DNA of 64,000 bases from Breznakia pachnodae (lineage in GTDB: Bacteria; Bacillota_I; Bacilli_A; Erysipelotrichales; Erysipelotrichaceae): contig NZ_JAUSUR010000004.1 in NCBI RefSeq assembly GCF_030814225.1, forward strand, positions 1 to 64,000, written 5' to 3'. The translations under genes and the position numbers were made by a program. Below, piece by piece: positions 37,074 through 45,753 of the stretch. Under the pieces are notes generated by a model. It ran no database searches. It was not told where the DNA came from and saw nothing but the letters and a program-made list of their open reading frames with translations. Position 1 is the stretch's first letter. Each line of letters begins with the position of its first letter.

Positions 37074-37293
37074 ACCTATGCTGGACTGAATCCAATCGTT
37101 CGTCAATACAATCAATTTAATGCAACGCGTACGCGAATCTCTATTCATGATAAGAAACTACTTCGTTATGTACTCGTGTGCTCTGCTTGGAACGTTATAT
37201 TTTCAACTAATTCTTTAAAGCATTTTATGATCATAAACGTCTGACTGAAAAATTGCAATACCGCTCTTGAGCATCGACTAATAAACCAGTTCG
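37074..37293 (+). pseudogene. IS110-family transposase remnant
   Basis: The frame from 37074 reads TYAGLNPIVRQYNQFNATRT then RISIHDKKLLRYVLVCSAWNVI, the conserved C-terminal segment of IS110-type transposases (YAGLxP...GKxSKRGxxxLRxxL). It shifts frame near 37210 into FFKAFYDHKRLTEKLQYRS, then a stop, ASTNKPVRYI. No start, no upstream catalytic half, so only a decayed tail remains. It separates the ABC operon from the biosynthetic cluster. Confidence 0.75.
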
Positions 37294-37485
37294 TTATATA
37301 TATATATATTGTATCAAAATAATATAATGCGCCATTCAATCTAAAATATTTAGAAACTTCACTATTTTAAATGTTCTTTTGATGAGTTATTTTTATTATA
37401 TTTAATTTCCTTTATTCTTGACGATCCATAGCAAGTCTTCTGTTAATATATTCATTATTGAGTGTAAAGATTACGTTAATCAATT

Positions 37486-38160
37486 CTATTTATTTTGAAT
37501 GAAACGATTTCTTTTTAACTCATTCCTGTTTTCTATTGGCATTTTTTCCATTGCATAATTAAATGTAATCACATTCATTTGTAATAAGTGGTTATTTATA
37601 AAGGAAATTGTTTGCTCTGGATATGAAAGATAACTATATTTCAAGAGCCATCCCACAGCTTTCTTTATGTGTAAATGTTCTTCATCAAGTAGTTCTTCAC
37701 ACACAGCATCGACGATTTCATAATCTACATTAATTGAAAAAGTTTGCGATGAGTGAATAAGGCAAACAGCCGCAGCTCTCTTTACATAAATACATGATGC
37801 TTTAGTCCAATTTAAAATATTTTTATATAGCAGTGGATATCTTTCAACAAACGGATTCAATACCCTATAACAATATTGGTCACATTCATACCATTCATTT
37901 ACATACTCATAAAGAAAATTCTCAAAGAAATGAAAATATTCTAAAATATATATATTTGAAGATTTAATAAATAATGTCCCAAATGAAAATAATTTGAAAT
38001 TTCCACTATCAATCATTTTTTCAAATAACATTATTTTTTCAATATCTTTTAATTTCAAAAATTGACTTTTAAATAATTTGTTTATTTTCATAAAATTGAA
38101 TTCATCTGCATTTAGTATATTACACTTTACTTTATCAGCTAATTCTTCAATATTTTCCAT
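37486..38160 (-). CDS. AlkD-family DNA alkylation repair protein-like (HEAT-like repeats)
   Basis: 224 residues. The C-terminal half carries family elements: NWTKASCIYVKRAAAVCL and EEHLHIKKAVGWLLKYSYLSYPEQTISFI, the latter matching the (R/K)KAxGWxLRE segment of AlkD. AlkD proteins excise bulky or charged alkyl bases with HEAT-like repeats. By my alignment the Asp four residues after the conserved Trp is Ser here (Trp118, Ser122), so glycosylase activity is uncertain. Its place at the end of the biosynthetic cluster suggests self-protection, as YtkR2 does for yatakemycin. Its ribosome-binding site is separated from the ATG by a 22-base hairpin. Confidence 0.75.
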   Translation of the reverse strand: MENIEELADKVKCNILNADEFNFMKINKLFKSQFLKLKDIEKIMLFEKMIDSGNFKLFSFGTLFIKSSNIYILEYFHFFENFLYEYVNEWYECDQYCYRVLNPFVERYPLLYKNILNWTKASCIYVKRAAAVCLIHSSQTFSINVDYEIVDAVCEELLDEEHLHIKKAVGWLLKYSYLSYPEQTISFINNHLLQMNVITFNYAMEKMPIENRNELKRNRFIQNK

Positions 38161-38172
38161 TTTTCAACAAAA

Positions 38173-38194
38173 ATAATTGATTAAAATCAATTAT
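38173..38194. promoter_or_regulatory. Hairpin between ribosome-binding site and start of the AlkD-like gene
   Basis: ATAATTGATT-AA-AATCAATTAT is a perfect 10-bp dyad. On the minus strand AGGAGG (38197-38202) lies before it and the ATG (38160) after it, 36 bases away. Folding the dyad would bring the site to about 13 bases from the ATG. No nearer in-frame start exists, because a stop lies two codons upstream of the ATG. Confidence 0.55.
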
Positions 38195-38215
38195 ATCCTC
38201 CTTTACTTTTATCTT

Positions 38216-39088
38216 CTAGATTATATAATAATATTTACTTAAATTAATTATTTTATCACAAAACTGAAGTTCTAATTCAAATGCTCTATTTAAATCATCT
38301 TCTAATAAATAACTTGCTTTTTTTATATATGCTTTCATAAACGAATATTTTATCTCTATCCACGTCTGAAGTAAATATTCTATATCAAATTTCAAAAGAT
38401 TCAAAAAATTAAATTCTGGAAATTTATTTAAATACATCAAAAAAGAAGCAAATAGTTCTCTTGAATTAATAATATATGTTAATGGATTATGATCAATGAC
38501 ATCAATTAAATCATTATCGTCAATTTTCGAACTTTTATTTTTATCTTTATCAGAAAGCGCACTTATCACTTCATCCAAATTTCTTAGATATTCTTTAGTA
38601 CTCAATTCAGAAAGCATTTTTTTCCATAAAACTTTTCTATCGATATCCTGTTTATTATAATAAATTTTAATCCGTTTTCTTGTGATTTTGTTAAAATCCG
38701 AAACATTAATCTTAATTCCCATTGCATCAAAATTCGAATCAAATATTTCTACAAAATTATTTAAATAATGAACAGCTAATGTATGTGGAATATGTTTCTT
38801 TTTGTAGTAACGTTTTGCCCAAAATGCATCAAATAAATCAATTTCACAGATTCGATATGAACTATCAACAATATTTAAATTATCAATTTTATCTTCTAAC
38901 GCAAATAAACTCTCCATATTTTTAAAAATCTGTTTTTCTTCAGAAAATTTTTCTTGTATTTTTATGAACAAGCTGTTATAAAATAATAAATTTACATCAG
39001 CTTCATTGATAATTTGAAAATAATTAATTACTGCTGCTAGATAACAATCCATTCCGCTGTACTTCTTGTATTTTCTTTTATTAATCAT
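38216..39088 (-). CDS. BtrH-like (C39-type fold) putative acyltransferase
   Basis: 290 residues. The N-terminus SGMDCYLAAVINYFQI resembles the start of BtrH_N/C39-like domains, where the Cys in a D-C-x-x-A/T motif is the nucleophile; here Cys15. BtrH transfers an acyl group from the carrier protein BtrI in butirosin synthesis, and this cluster also contains a carrier protein. The rest is helical without motifs I recognise, and the family link is weak. AAGGGA precedes the ATG. It lies 467 bases from the main operon and 55 bases from the AlkD-like gene. Confidence 0.45.
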   Translation of the reverse strand: MINKRKYKKYSGMDCYLAAVINYFQIINEADVNLLFYNSLFIKIQEKFSEEKQIFKNMESLFALEDKIDNLNIVDSSYRICEIDLFDAFWAKRYYKKKHIPHTLAVHYLNNFVEIFDSNFDAMGIKINVSDFNKITRKRIKIYYNKQDIDRKVLWKKMLSELSTKEYLRNLDEVISALSDKDKNKSSKIDDNDLIDVIDHNPLTYIINSRELFASFLMYLNKFPEFNFLNLLKFDIEYLLQTWIEIKYSFMKAYIKKASYLLEDDLNRAFELELQFCDKIINLSKYYYII

Positions 39089-39555
39089 TATTTGTTTCCC
39101 TTCAATTCAAGTAAGTCAATAAATATTTTAGCATGTTCTAGCTGATAAGTTTATAAAAATTCAATTAATTTTAAATGAATATAACGTTCACTTTGTTCTA
39201 TTTATTTGGTAAATCGTTACAATATAAATCATTTATCTATTCAAAAAAATAATCTTAACACCTATTAACTAAAGGTTATTCTATTCGTTTAATATTTAGT
39301 TGATTTAATTAGTTTTCCTTCGCAATTTCATTTATTTCATTTCTTCTTCAGGTAAATAATTTTATAAATCATACAAATCGAGTGATGATTATTAATCAAC
39401 CAAGATTAATTACTATTCAGATGAAACGCCTTTCGAATATAATTTATTGCTTACCTACCTTTAGCCACCAAATGACATATATAATATATTGATAACTTTT
39501 AAATTATTTCTGATTTTTTGAGCAACCTAATATATCATTTCATTTTCAAGTGGAT
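39089..39555. other. Gap between main cluster operon and the BtrH/AlkD genes
   Basis: No supported reading frame on either strand. It separates two same-strand units, so it probably holds a terminator for the upstream operon and a promoter for the downstream pair, but I could place neither with confidence. Confidence 0.4.
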
Positions 39556-40827
39556 CTATTCATGTGTATCAAATTCATTTAATTCATCTAAAATATTCAA
39601 AAAATACTTTTCATTATTTTCAGGAAATAATTTTTTTGAAATCCATTTGGAAATTATTTTAATTTGTATTTTTTCATTAGAATTATATTTATTTAAATTT
39701 GACATATATTCTTTGTATAATTTTTCATTACTTATATCACAAAAAAAATCATCGCATATCGAAAATATTATTTTATCTTTAGTATATTTTTTAAAATGCT
39801 CCACAACTTTAAGTTCAAGTTCTTTATATTTTGGCTTGTCTCTTATATTTTCTTTACATTGATCAAGAAAATCATATAATGAAAAATTGCTAATGTTAAT
39901 TTTATTCATTATGTTGTTATTCATTATGTATAACTGTTCTAATGCATAATAAAATGAAACTGCAGTAATACTACCATCATAAGCTTTTTCATAATAAAAA
40001 TTTTCATCAATAAATTTTTGTAAAGTGTTTGTTTTTAATAATAGAGGAGAGACTACTATGCCAGACACCCATGTTTGTTCTGATAACCATTGAATTGTTT
40101 CAATGAAGTTATTTATTGATAATAATGGGTTAAATCCTGGTATACCAAACAATACATTTACACTAACTCTACCCTTGTTCATAGAATCAATTAACTTTCC
40201 ACTTTCAATAATCTGCTTATTTGAGATTATTTTATTTAACCAATGAACTCTTAACCACTCATTAGCTGTTTCCATTCCAATACTAGTATTCAAAATCTTT
40301 CTCGTCATACTTTCTAATCGGATATATCTATTTTTCTCAATTGTAGAGGCCTTACATTGCACATTCAAAATCACTGGTTTTTCAGATAAATTACTAGATA
40401 TCATTTCCAACGTACTATCTGGAAGTTGAAAATTACAAAATACATCTTCAATGGCAAATTCATCAATAAACAAATCACGATATCCATTTAATAAACTGAT
40501 ACTTTCTTTTGCACATTCATTATATAATGAGATATCATTTTTCCGAAGATATTGCATTTTTGCAATCATATCAAACTTTTCACATAAAAAATTGCAAAAG
40601 GAACAACCATTAATGCTCTTTTTATTACAAGCATATGTACATCCAGAAGTAAGAATAAAAGTAGAAGAGTCATCTTGCCATTCATCAGTAGTCGATAATA
40701 AATTCATTTCATCTATTAACTCATCAAAAACTGATTGTGTTCCTTTTTTTTCGCAATCATCTAAAATCATACTAAATTTTTCTGAATCACTTTCCCACAA
40801 TTTTTCTACAATATTTGTTATAAACAT
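39556..40827 (-). CDS. Radical SAM enzyme with extended cysteine motif
   Basis: 423 residues. The cluster motif is unusual: TSGCTYACNKKSINGCSFCNF, with Cys63, Cys67, Cys75 and Cys78. It resembles the GC-x-x-x-C...GC-x-x-C arrangement of Elp3/COG1244-type radical SAM proteins rather than plain CX3CX2C. ILNTSIGMETANEWLR and VSVNVLFGIPGFNPLLS fit the later strands of the TIM barrel. It is the last gene of the main operon, 17 bases behind the dehydrogenase. Its reaction is unknown; action on a carrier-bound or peptide substrate is possible. Confidence 0.8.
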   Translation of the reverse strand: MFITNIVEKLWESDSEKFSMILDDCEKKGTQSVFDELIDEMNLLSTTDEWQDDSSTFILTSGCTYACNKKSINGCSFCNFLCEKFDMIAKMQYLRKNDISLYNECAKESISLLNGYRDLFIDEFAIEDVFCNFQLPDSTLEMISSNLSEKPVILNVQCKASTIEKNRYIRLESMTRKILNTSIGMETANEWLRVHWLNKIISNKQIIESGKLIDSMNKGRVSVNVLFGIPGFNPLLSINNFIETIQWLSEQTWVSGIVVSPLLLKTNTLQKFIDENFYYEKAYDGSITAVSFYYALEQLYIMNNNIMNKINISNFSLYDFLDQCKENIRDKPKYKELELKVVEHFKKYTKDKIIFSICDDFFCDISNEKLYKEYMSNLNKYNSNEKIQIKIISKWISKKLFPENNEKYFLNILDELNEFDTHE

Positions 40828-40844
40828 GACTAATTACCTCACTT

Positions 40845-41561
40845 TCATGTATCAGAGATATATTTGTCTCCTTCTAATTGATAAATAGCTCCCTGCTTGT
40901 TAAAGAAAACATCACTGCACATATAAATTATTTGTTTTTTAAATATATTTATTTCCATATTATTCCGCCTGCTATTTTTATTAATTGAAGATGGAATACT
41001 TGGTGGATATATTAAACTAATTGAAATATCTAACTCTCTCAATTCGCTGGCTACCGATTTTGTTAATCCAATTAAACCACTTTTTGAACAAGAATAGCAG
41101 GTATTATAGACGATGCCTTCACGTCCTCTACGTGAACCTATATTGATTATCTTTATTTTTTTATTCAATCTTAATTTTATAAAGTATTTGATAGTTAATA
41201 ATGTCCCAAATAAATTAATATTGATTACTTTATTCATTATATCAATATCTGTATACAAAAATGGAGAGTTTTCAGAAATGGCTGCACAGTTGATTAAAAT
41301 ATCAATTGGCCCAAACACTTTTTCTGCAACAATCATTAGCTTATTAACTTCAGATTTATCTGAAATATCTGCTTTTATAAAAAAATAGTTACCTTGATAC
41401 TTAGAGAAATACATTTCTGAAATATTCTTTTTTTCTTCATTTCTATAATAGTTGACAATAATCCTGGCTCCATTTTCTAAAAGTGATAAACCAATTATTT
41501 TTCCTATCTCACCTGTACCACCAGTAATTAAAACCACTTTATCTGATAAGTTCATAATCAT
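40845..41561 (-). CDS. Short-chain dehydrogenase/reductase (FabG-like)
   Basis: 238 residues with the SDR hallmarks: LITGGTGEIGKIIG (cofactor loop), INCAA (91-94), and the catalytic Ser143, Tyr156 and Lys160 (NIGSRRG..., YSCSK). It follows the carrier-protein gene with an ATGA overlap, so it most likely reduces or oxidises an acyl group on that carrier, as FabG does. The C-terminus is short and ends with a cluster-specific ...YQLEGDKYISDT. NADP versus NAD use cannot be decided. Confidence 0.87.
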   Translation of the reverse strand: MIMNLSDKVVLITGGTGEIGKIIGLSLLENGARIIVNYYRNEEKKNISEMYFSKYQGNYFFIKADISDKSEVNKLMIVAEKVFGPIDILINCAAISENSPFLYTDIDIMNKVININLFGTLLTIKYFIKLRLNKKIKIINIGSRRGREGIVYNTCYSCSKSGLIGLTKSVASELRELDISISLIYPPSIPSSINKNSRRNNMEINIFKKQIIYMCSDVFFNKQGAIYQLEGDKYISDT

Positions 41562-41794
41562 ATATATTTCTCAACAGCTTCAATTAAATCTGATACTTTT
41601 TTTATGTTTTTATAATCAATTGATTCAATTTCGATTGAAAAATGATCCTCAATCTCTATTAGTAACCTAATAAAAGATAGCGAGTCGAAAAACAAGTCAT
41701 CAACCAATGAAGACTCAATTGTCACGTTAGTAACATGTACCTGTTCTCTTTCAATACAATTCTTAATTATTTTTAAAATAGATTGTTTAACCAT
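41558..41794 (-). CDS. Acyl carrier protein
   Basis: 78 residues from the ATG at 41794 (AGGAG eight bases upstream). The phosphopantetheine attachment site is DSLSFIRLLIEIED with Ser38, and the family pattern (acidic helix II, IEIESIDYKNIKKVSDLIEAVEKYI) is complete. It overlaps the AMP-ligase gene by eight bases and the dehydrogenase by four. The ligase therefore probably loads it and the dehydrogenase modifies its cargo. An earlier in-frame ATG at 41842 lies inside the ligase gene and is unlikely. Confidence 0.92.
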   Translation of the reverse strand: MVKQSILKIIKNCIEREQVHVTNVTIESSLVDDLFFDSLSFIRLLIEIEDHFSIEIESIDYKNIKKVSDLIEAVEKYI

Positions 41795-43220
41795 AATATT
41801 TACTCCTATTTTTTTTCCCATTTTTTGTATGCTTAATTTCATTTACTAGATTAAATTTCTTAGGAATTTTATATGTACTTAAATATTTTTTACAATGATT
41901 ATATATCTCTTCATGAAAAATATTTTTATCGGAAACAATATCAGCAACTAGCAAGTTATCTTCTTCAAACACTATACAATCCATAATTTTTTTATTTTTC
42001 AAAATACACTCTTCAATTTCCTCAGGATGAATTAGATTCCCATTAATTTTAACAATATTTTTTATCCTTCCTTCTATAAATAATTCTTTATTGTGTAAAT
42101 ATCCGAAATCTCCAGTCTTTAACCATCCCTTTTGAATTACTTTATTTGTTAGTTTATCATTATATATATATCCAGCCATTACACTTGCACTTTTAAGAAT
42201 TATTTCTCCCTTTACAAAGTCTTCATTTGTAACGATACATCCATCACCATATATCCCAACTTCTACATTATCTATTGGAAAACCTACAGAATTAGGTAGA
42301 GATTTGTTCATATTGTATTTCAGCGTAGATACCCGTGGTCCTGCTTCAGTAAGTCCATATGTGATATATATTGTCGCATTTGAGAAATGATATTGAACTT
42401 TTCGCCTACTATCCTCTGAAATATAATCGCTACCAATACATACTTTTGTTAAACTACTTACTGAATGCTTTGCGTCACGTTTAATATATTCTAGTATTAA
42501 ATTAGGCGAAACCATTAAACATGTAATTTTATCCATCAAAATAGTTCTATAAAATTCAGTTGTTGTCAAAATTCTAGATTTTCCAATAACTAGTGTTCCT
42601 CCAACATACAGAATTGATAGTACCTGAGCATGCATACAGTAGGAAAAAGCCATCGATAATAATACTAGTGTTTTATCATTCATACAAAAATCAAGAGATG
42701 CCACATTTGCTTTAATATTACTAAAAATCGCCTTATTTTCAAATCCGACAAATTTCGGCAAATTTGTACTTCCAGAAGTTCTATAAACTACATTATATTT
42801 CCCTAAATCGTTAAATACATATTTATTTTTTTTAATAAACTTACCATTATCTAATATGTAATAATTCACATCCAAGTTTTGGATTTTTTGTGCCCCTTCT
42901 ATATCAGTCAATATCAAATCAGCTTGACAATATAAATAACTTTCTTCAATTTCATAACATGTACAAAAGTAATCCATCGGGACAACTGTAGCAGCAATTC
43001 CTTGAACAGCAAAATAGCTAATTATAAATTGAAATGAATTAGGGAGAAATAGTATCACACATTTTATATTGATATTCAAACTATATAATCGTGCCACTAG
43101 ACTCTCAGTATAATAATATAATTTTTTATATGAATATCTATTTGAACCATCATAGACAGCAATTTTTTCAAGTTCTTTTTTTTGGTTTATTATATCAATT
43201 ATTATATTTTTATTTGACAT
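41787..43220 (-). CDS. AMP-forming acyl ligase (ANL superfamily)
   Basis: 477 residues. Adenylation motifs in order: YRTSGSTNLPKFVGF (phosphate loop), ITYGLTEAGPR (A5), GWLKTGDFGYL (A7), EGRIKNIVKINGNLIHPEEIEE (A8) and KHTKNGKKNRSKYYG with the catalytic Lys (A10). It activates a carboxylic acid as adenylate and, given the overlap with the carrier-protein gene, probably attaches it to that carrier. Its start overlaps the upstream ligase gene by 19 bases. The substrate pocket cannot be read by eye. Confidence 0.9.
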   Translation of the reverse strand: MSNKNIIIDIINQKKELEKIAVYDGSNRYSYKKLYYYTESLVARLYSLNINIKCVILFLPNSFQFIISYFAVQGIAATVVPMDYFCTCYEIEESYLYCQADLILTDIEGAQKIQNLDVNYYILDNGKFIKKNKYVFNDLGKYNVVYRTSGSTNLPKFVGFENKAIFSNIKANVASLDFCMNDKTLVLLSMAFSYCMHAQVLSILYVGGTLVIGKSRILTTTEFYRTILMDKITCLMVSPNLILEYIKRDAKHSVSSLTKVCIGSDYISEDSRRKVQYHFSNATIYITYGLTEAGPRVSTLKYNMNKSLPNSVGFPIDNVEVGIYGDGCIVTNEDFVKGEIILKSASVMAGYIYNDKLTNKVIQKGWLKTGDFGYLHNKELFIEGRIKNIVKINGNLIHPEEIEECILKNKKIMDCIVFEEDNLLVADIVSDKNIFHEEIYNHCKKYLSTYKIPKKFNLVNEIKHTKNGKKNRSKYYG

Positions 43221-44545
43221 TCAAAGCACCTGTACTTTTCTTTAAATGGAACATTTGTCCATTTACCAACCTTTTTTACAACAAAATACACATCATATCC
43301 TAATATTTTCTTTAGATTCTCTTCCAAATATGTCTTCAATTCCTCTGAGTAAGCAATTGTTAGAGTGTTTGAAAATTTAAATATAAAATTTTCATATGTA
43401 AGTTGTATAACTTTATATCTTCCAAAAAAAATTTGATTTTTGTTTTGAAAAAAATGAATTAAATCATTTACTATATTAAATTCATATTTTTCATTTTTTT
43501 TGGACAATAAGTGATCATTCTCTCGACACCCCACAAGTTTAAATAAAAAAGGATATCCGTCTTTTTCTTTAAATCTTGAATTGGAGTCAATCCACTCTGC
43601 TAAATCTCCTAAATTATATCGGATGAGAGAACTATCAGGACTATTTAAATTTGTAATTACTGTCTCATATCTTCCGTTTGCATTAGGAATCAATTCTAAA
43701 AAAACATTTTTATCTAGCAAATGAAATAAATCATCATTTATGGAAACTCCAATAAAATTACTCTCATTCCCACTATATACATTTAAAATTTTTGTTCCTA
43801 TTTCTTTTTCAATCTTCTCACGTTGATAATTGCTTAAATATTCACTATTTACCTCAAAATAATTTATGCATTCTACTGTTTCTTTCATTTTTGAAAAATC
43901 AGAAATATAATCACATAAGCCTTCTAAAAAGGATGGCCAGGAAATAATTGCAGTAATTTTATTGATTTCACAAAAATCAATAAAATTACTATATGTTTCT
44001 GGATTCAAGCAATCTATACATGCGATATATCCATATTTTGTATACTGAAATATTGGCTCTTCACTGTTAAAAACATATTTCCTGGCTACTATAGATTCAG
44101 GAAGGACCCATACATGATTTGATAAGTCTATAATATTTTTATGCTTTCTTCTATAAATATTCAATTCTCTATAATTATTAAATATATCTGTATCACTTCT
44201 AATCACTTCCAAGGGTATTCCTGTTGATCCACTTGTTATTAATATATTTAATGATGATAATTTTAATATCTCATCTTTCTCCGCATAGTTAGAAAAATCC
44301 TTAGTTAAATTATCGTATTGTTTCTCGTTTAACATTCCTTCTCGTATAAAGTCTAGTTTATTTTCTAAATAATCCATCTTATTTGTGATTGGTATTTTTT
44401 TAAACTCTTCATAAGTGTTTATTTTATTGATTATTATTTCATTTTCTTGAAACAACTTCATATAATACTTTGTTTTTGATGCAAAATGCAAACAACTTAT
44501 GATTTGCTCTTTGTTTCTATTAAACTGTTTATGTTCAATTTTCAT
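43202..44545 (-). CDS. PaaK/CapK-like adenylate-forming enzyme, divergent
   Basis: 447 residues of the phenylacetate-CoA-ligase type. LNILITSGSTGIPLEVIRS is the phosphate loop, LNVYSGNESNFIG the A5-like motif and DSSLIRYNLGDLAEWID the A7-like motif. The C-terminal subdomain is unusual: it has no clear catalytic Lys motif and ends with Cys-containing KYRCFECQIKI. It may use another acceptor or have lost one half-reaction. It lies five bases behind a second PaaK-like gene, so the two may act on different amino or carboxyl groups of the product. Confidence 0.8.
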   Translation of the reverse strand: MKIEHKQFNRNKEQIISCLHFASKTKYYMKLFQENEIIINKINTYEEFKKIPITNKMDYLENKLDFIREGMLNEKQYDNLTKDFSNYAEKDEILKLSSLNILITSGSTGIPLEVIRSDTDIFNNYRELNIYRRKHKNIIDLSNHVWVLPESIVARKYVFNSEEPIFQYTKYGYIACIDCLNPETYSNFIDFCEINKITAIISWPSFLEGLCDYISDFSKMKETVECINYFEVNSEYLSNYQREKIEKEIGTKILNVYSGNESNFIGVSINDDLFHLLDKNVFLELIPNANGRYETVITNLNSPDSSLIRYNLGDLAEWIDSNSRFKEKDGYPFLFKLVGCRENDHLLSKKNEKYEFNIVNDLIHFFQNKNQIFFGRYKVIQLTYENFIFKFSNTLTIAYSEELKTYLEENLKKILGYDVYFVVKKVGKWTNVPFKEKYRCFECQIKI

Positions 44546-44550
44546 GTCTA

Positions 44551-45753
44551 TTACCTCAAATCAATAATTTTTTTGTTTTTACCAGTTTTTGATAATTCAA
44601 GGTCATCACATTTCTGTACTTCAATTTCTATTTTATTTCCTTTTGATAACTCATATATATCAATAGACGCATTGGCTATTTCTTGCTCTATGACGTCTGT
44701 GCAAATTGGATTATCTGTTCTAATTAGTATTTTCAATTGAATTACTCCATTTATTTCTTTAATTTCACATTGCCAGATATCTACTGCACTAAGATGTTTT
44801 TGAACAATAGTTTCTATATGAAAAGGATATAACTTAACACTATCATATAATACAACTCCATTGTTTGACCTGCCAATGATCTCGATAAGGTCTTTTTCTT
44901 TATCAATTATTTTTACTTCATCTCCAATTTCATATCTAATTAAAGGTGTCCCAAACAAATTTAAGGAGGTTATAACCAGGTTTCCTATTCCACCCCCCTT
45001 TACATACCCATCATCATTTATCACCTCGAAAATGAAGTCATGACTTAATAAATAAATTAGAGAGGAATTTTCTTCCGAAAAACCTAATGCATCTGTTTCT
45101 TCACTTCCATAATGGTTATAAATTTTACACCCTAAAAGTTCAATCACTTTATGTATAAATGATTCCTCCAACTTTTCTCCTGAACTTAATATTGTCTTAA
45201 TAGATAAATATTTAATTTTATTTGTTTTTATACCAAGCTTTATTAGGCTTTTTAATCGTGAAGGAGAAATATCTATTATATTAATCCTATAATCTATTAA
45301 TATATCAAGCAAGATATTGTCAGAAATATCATTCAACGGAAAAACTTCTAATCCTATCCGTTTAGAGGCAATTTGAGTTATTTCTCCATATCCCCAAAAT
45401 CCAAAAGGTTGAATAATTCCAATTTTATCGTATCTGGTTATACCGCTTTTCTGCATTAACATAATTTGATTGAAAATGCTAGACTCAAAATCTTCATAAG
45501 TTCTAAACATTAACTTTGGATTCCCTAATGTACCAGAACTGGCGCACACCTTATAGAAGGAAATATTTGATTTAAATTCTTTTGAAAATTTAAATAAATC
45601 AATTGAGCTCGTAAGCGGTATTGATGTTAATTCGTTTATATTTTCTACATCAACATGTCTGAATTTTTTTTTATAATATTCATTATTATCTTTTGAAAAT
45701 TTTATTATTTTTTTTAATTTTTCTAATTGGATGGTTGTAATTGAATTAATCAT
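44551..45753 (-). CDS. PaaK-like adenylate-forming ligase
   Basis: 400 residues from the ATG at 45753, which has TTGAGGA upstream; an in-frame TTG at 45768 lies inside the creatininase gene. Motifs: ASSGTLGNPKLMFRTYEDF, NHYGSEETDALGF, GTPLIRYEIGDEVKII, IIGRSNNGVV and the C-terminal LSKTGKNKKI with the catalytic Lys. The end overlaps nothing, but six bases separate it from the next PaaK-like gene. It activates an unknown carboxylate; the family makes aryl-CoA thioesters or amide bonds. Confidence 0.85.
   Translation of the reverse strand: MINSITTIQLEKLKKIIKFSKDNNEYYKKKFRHVDVENINELTSIPLTSSIDLFKFSKEFKSNISFYKVCASSGTLGNPKLMFRTYEDFESSIFNQIMLMQKSGITRYDKIGIIQPFGFWGYGEITQIASKRIGLEVFPLNDISDNILLDILIDYRINIIDISPSRLKSLIKLGIKTNKIKYLSIKTILSSGEKLEESFIHKVIELLGCKIYNHYGSEETDALGFSEENSSLIYLLSHDFIFEVINDDGYVKGGGIGNLVITSLNLFGTPLIRYEIGDEVKIIDKEKDLIEIIGRSNNGVVLYDSVKLYPFHIETIVQKHLSAVDIWQCEIKEINGVIQLKILIRTDNPICTDVIEQEIANASIDIYELSKGNKIEIEVQKCDDLELSKTGKNKKIIDLR

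Noticed and set aside
37280..37320. TA-repeat tract as origin or att site
   Set aside because: A simple TATATATATA run without flanking repeats or related genes.
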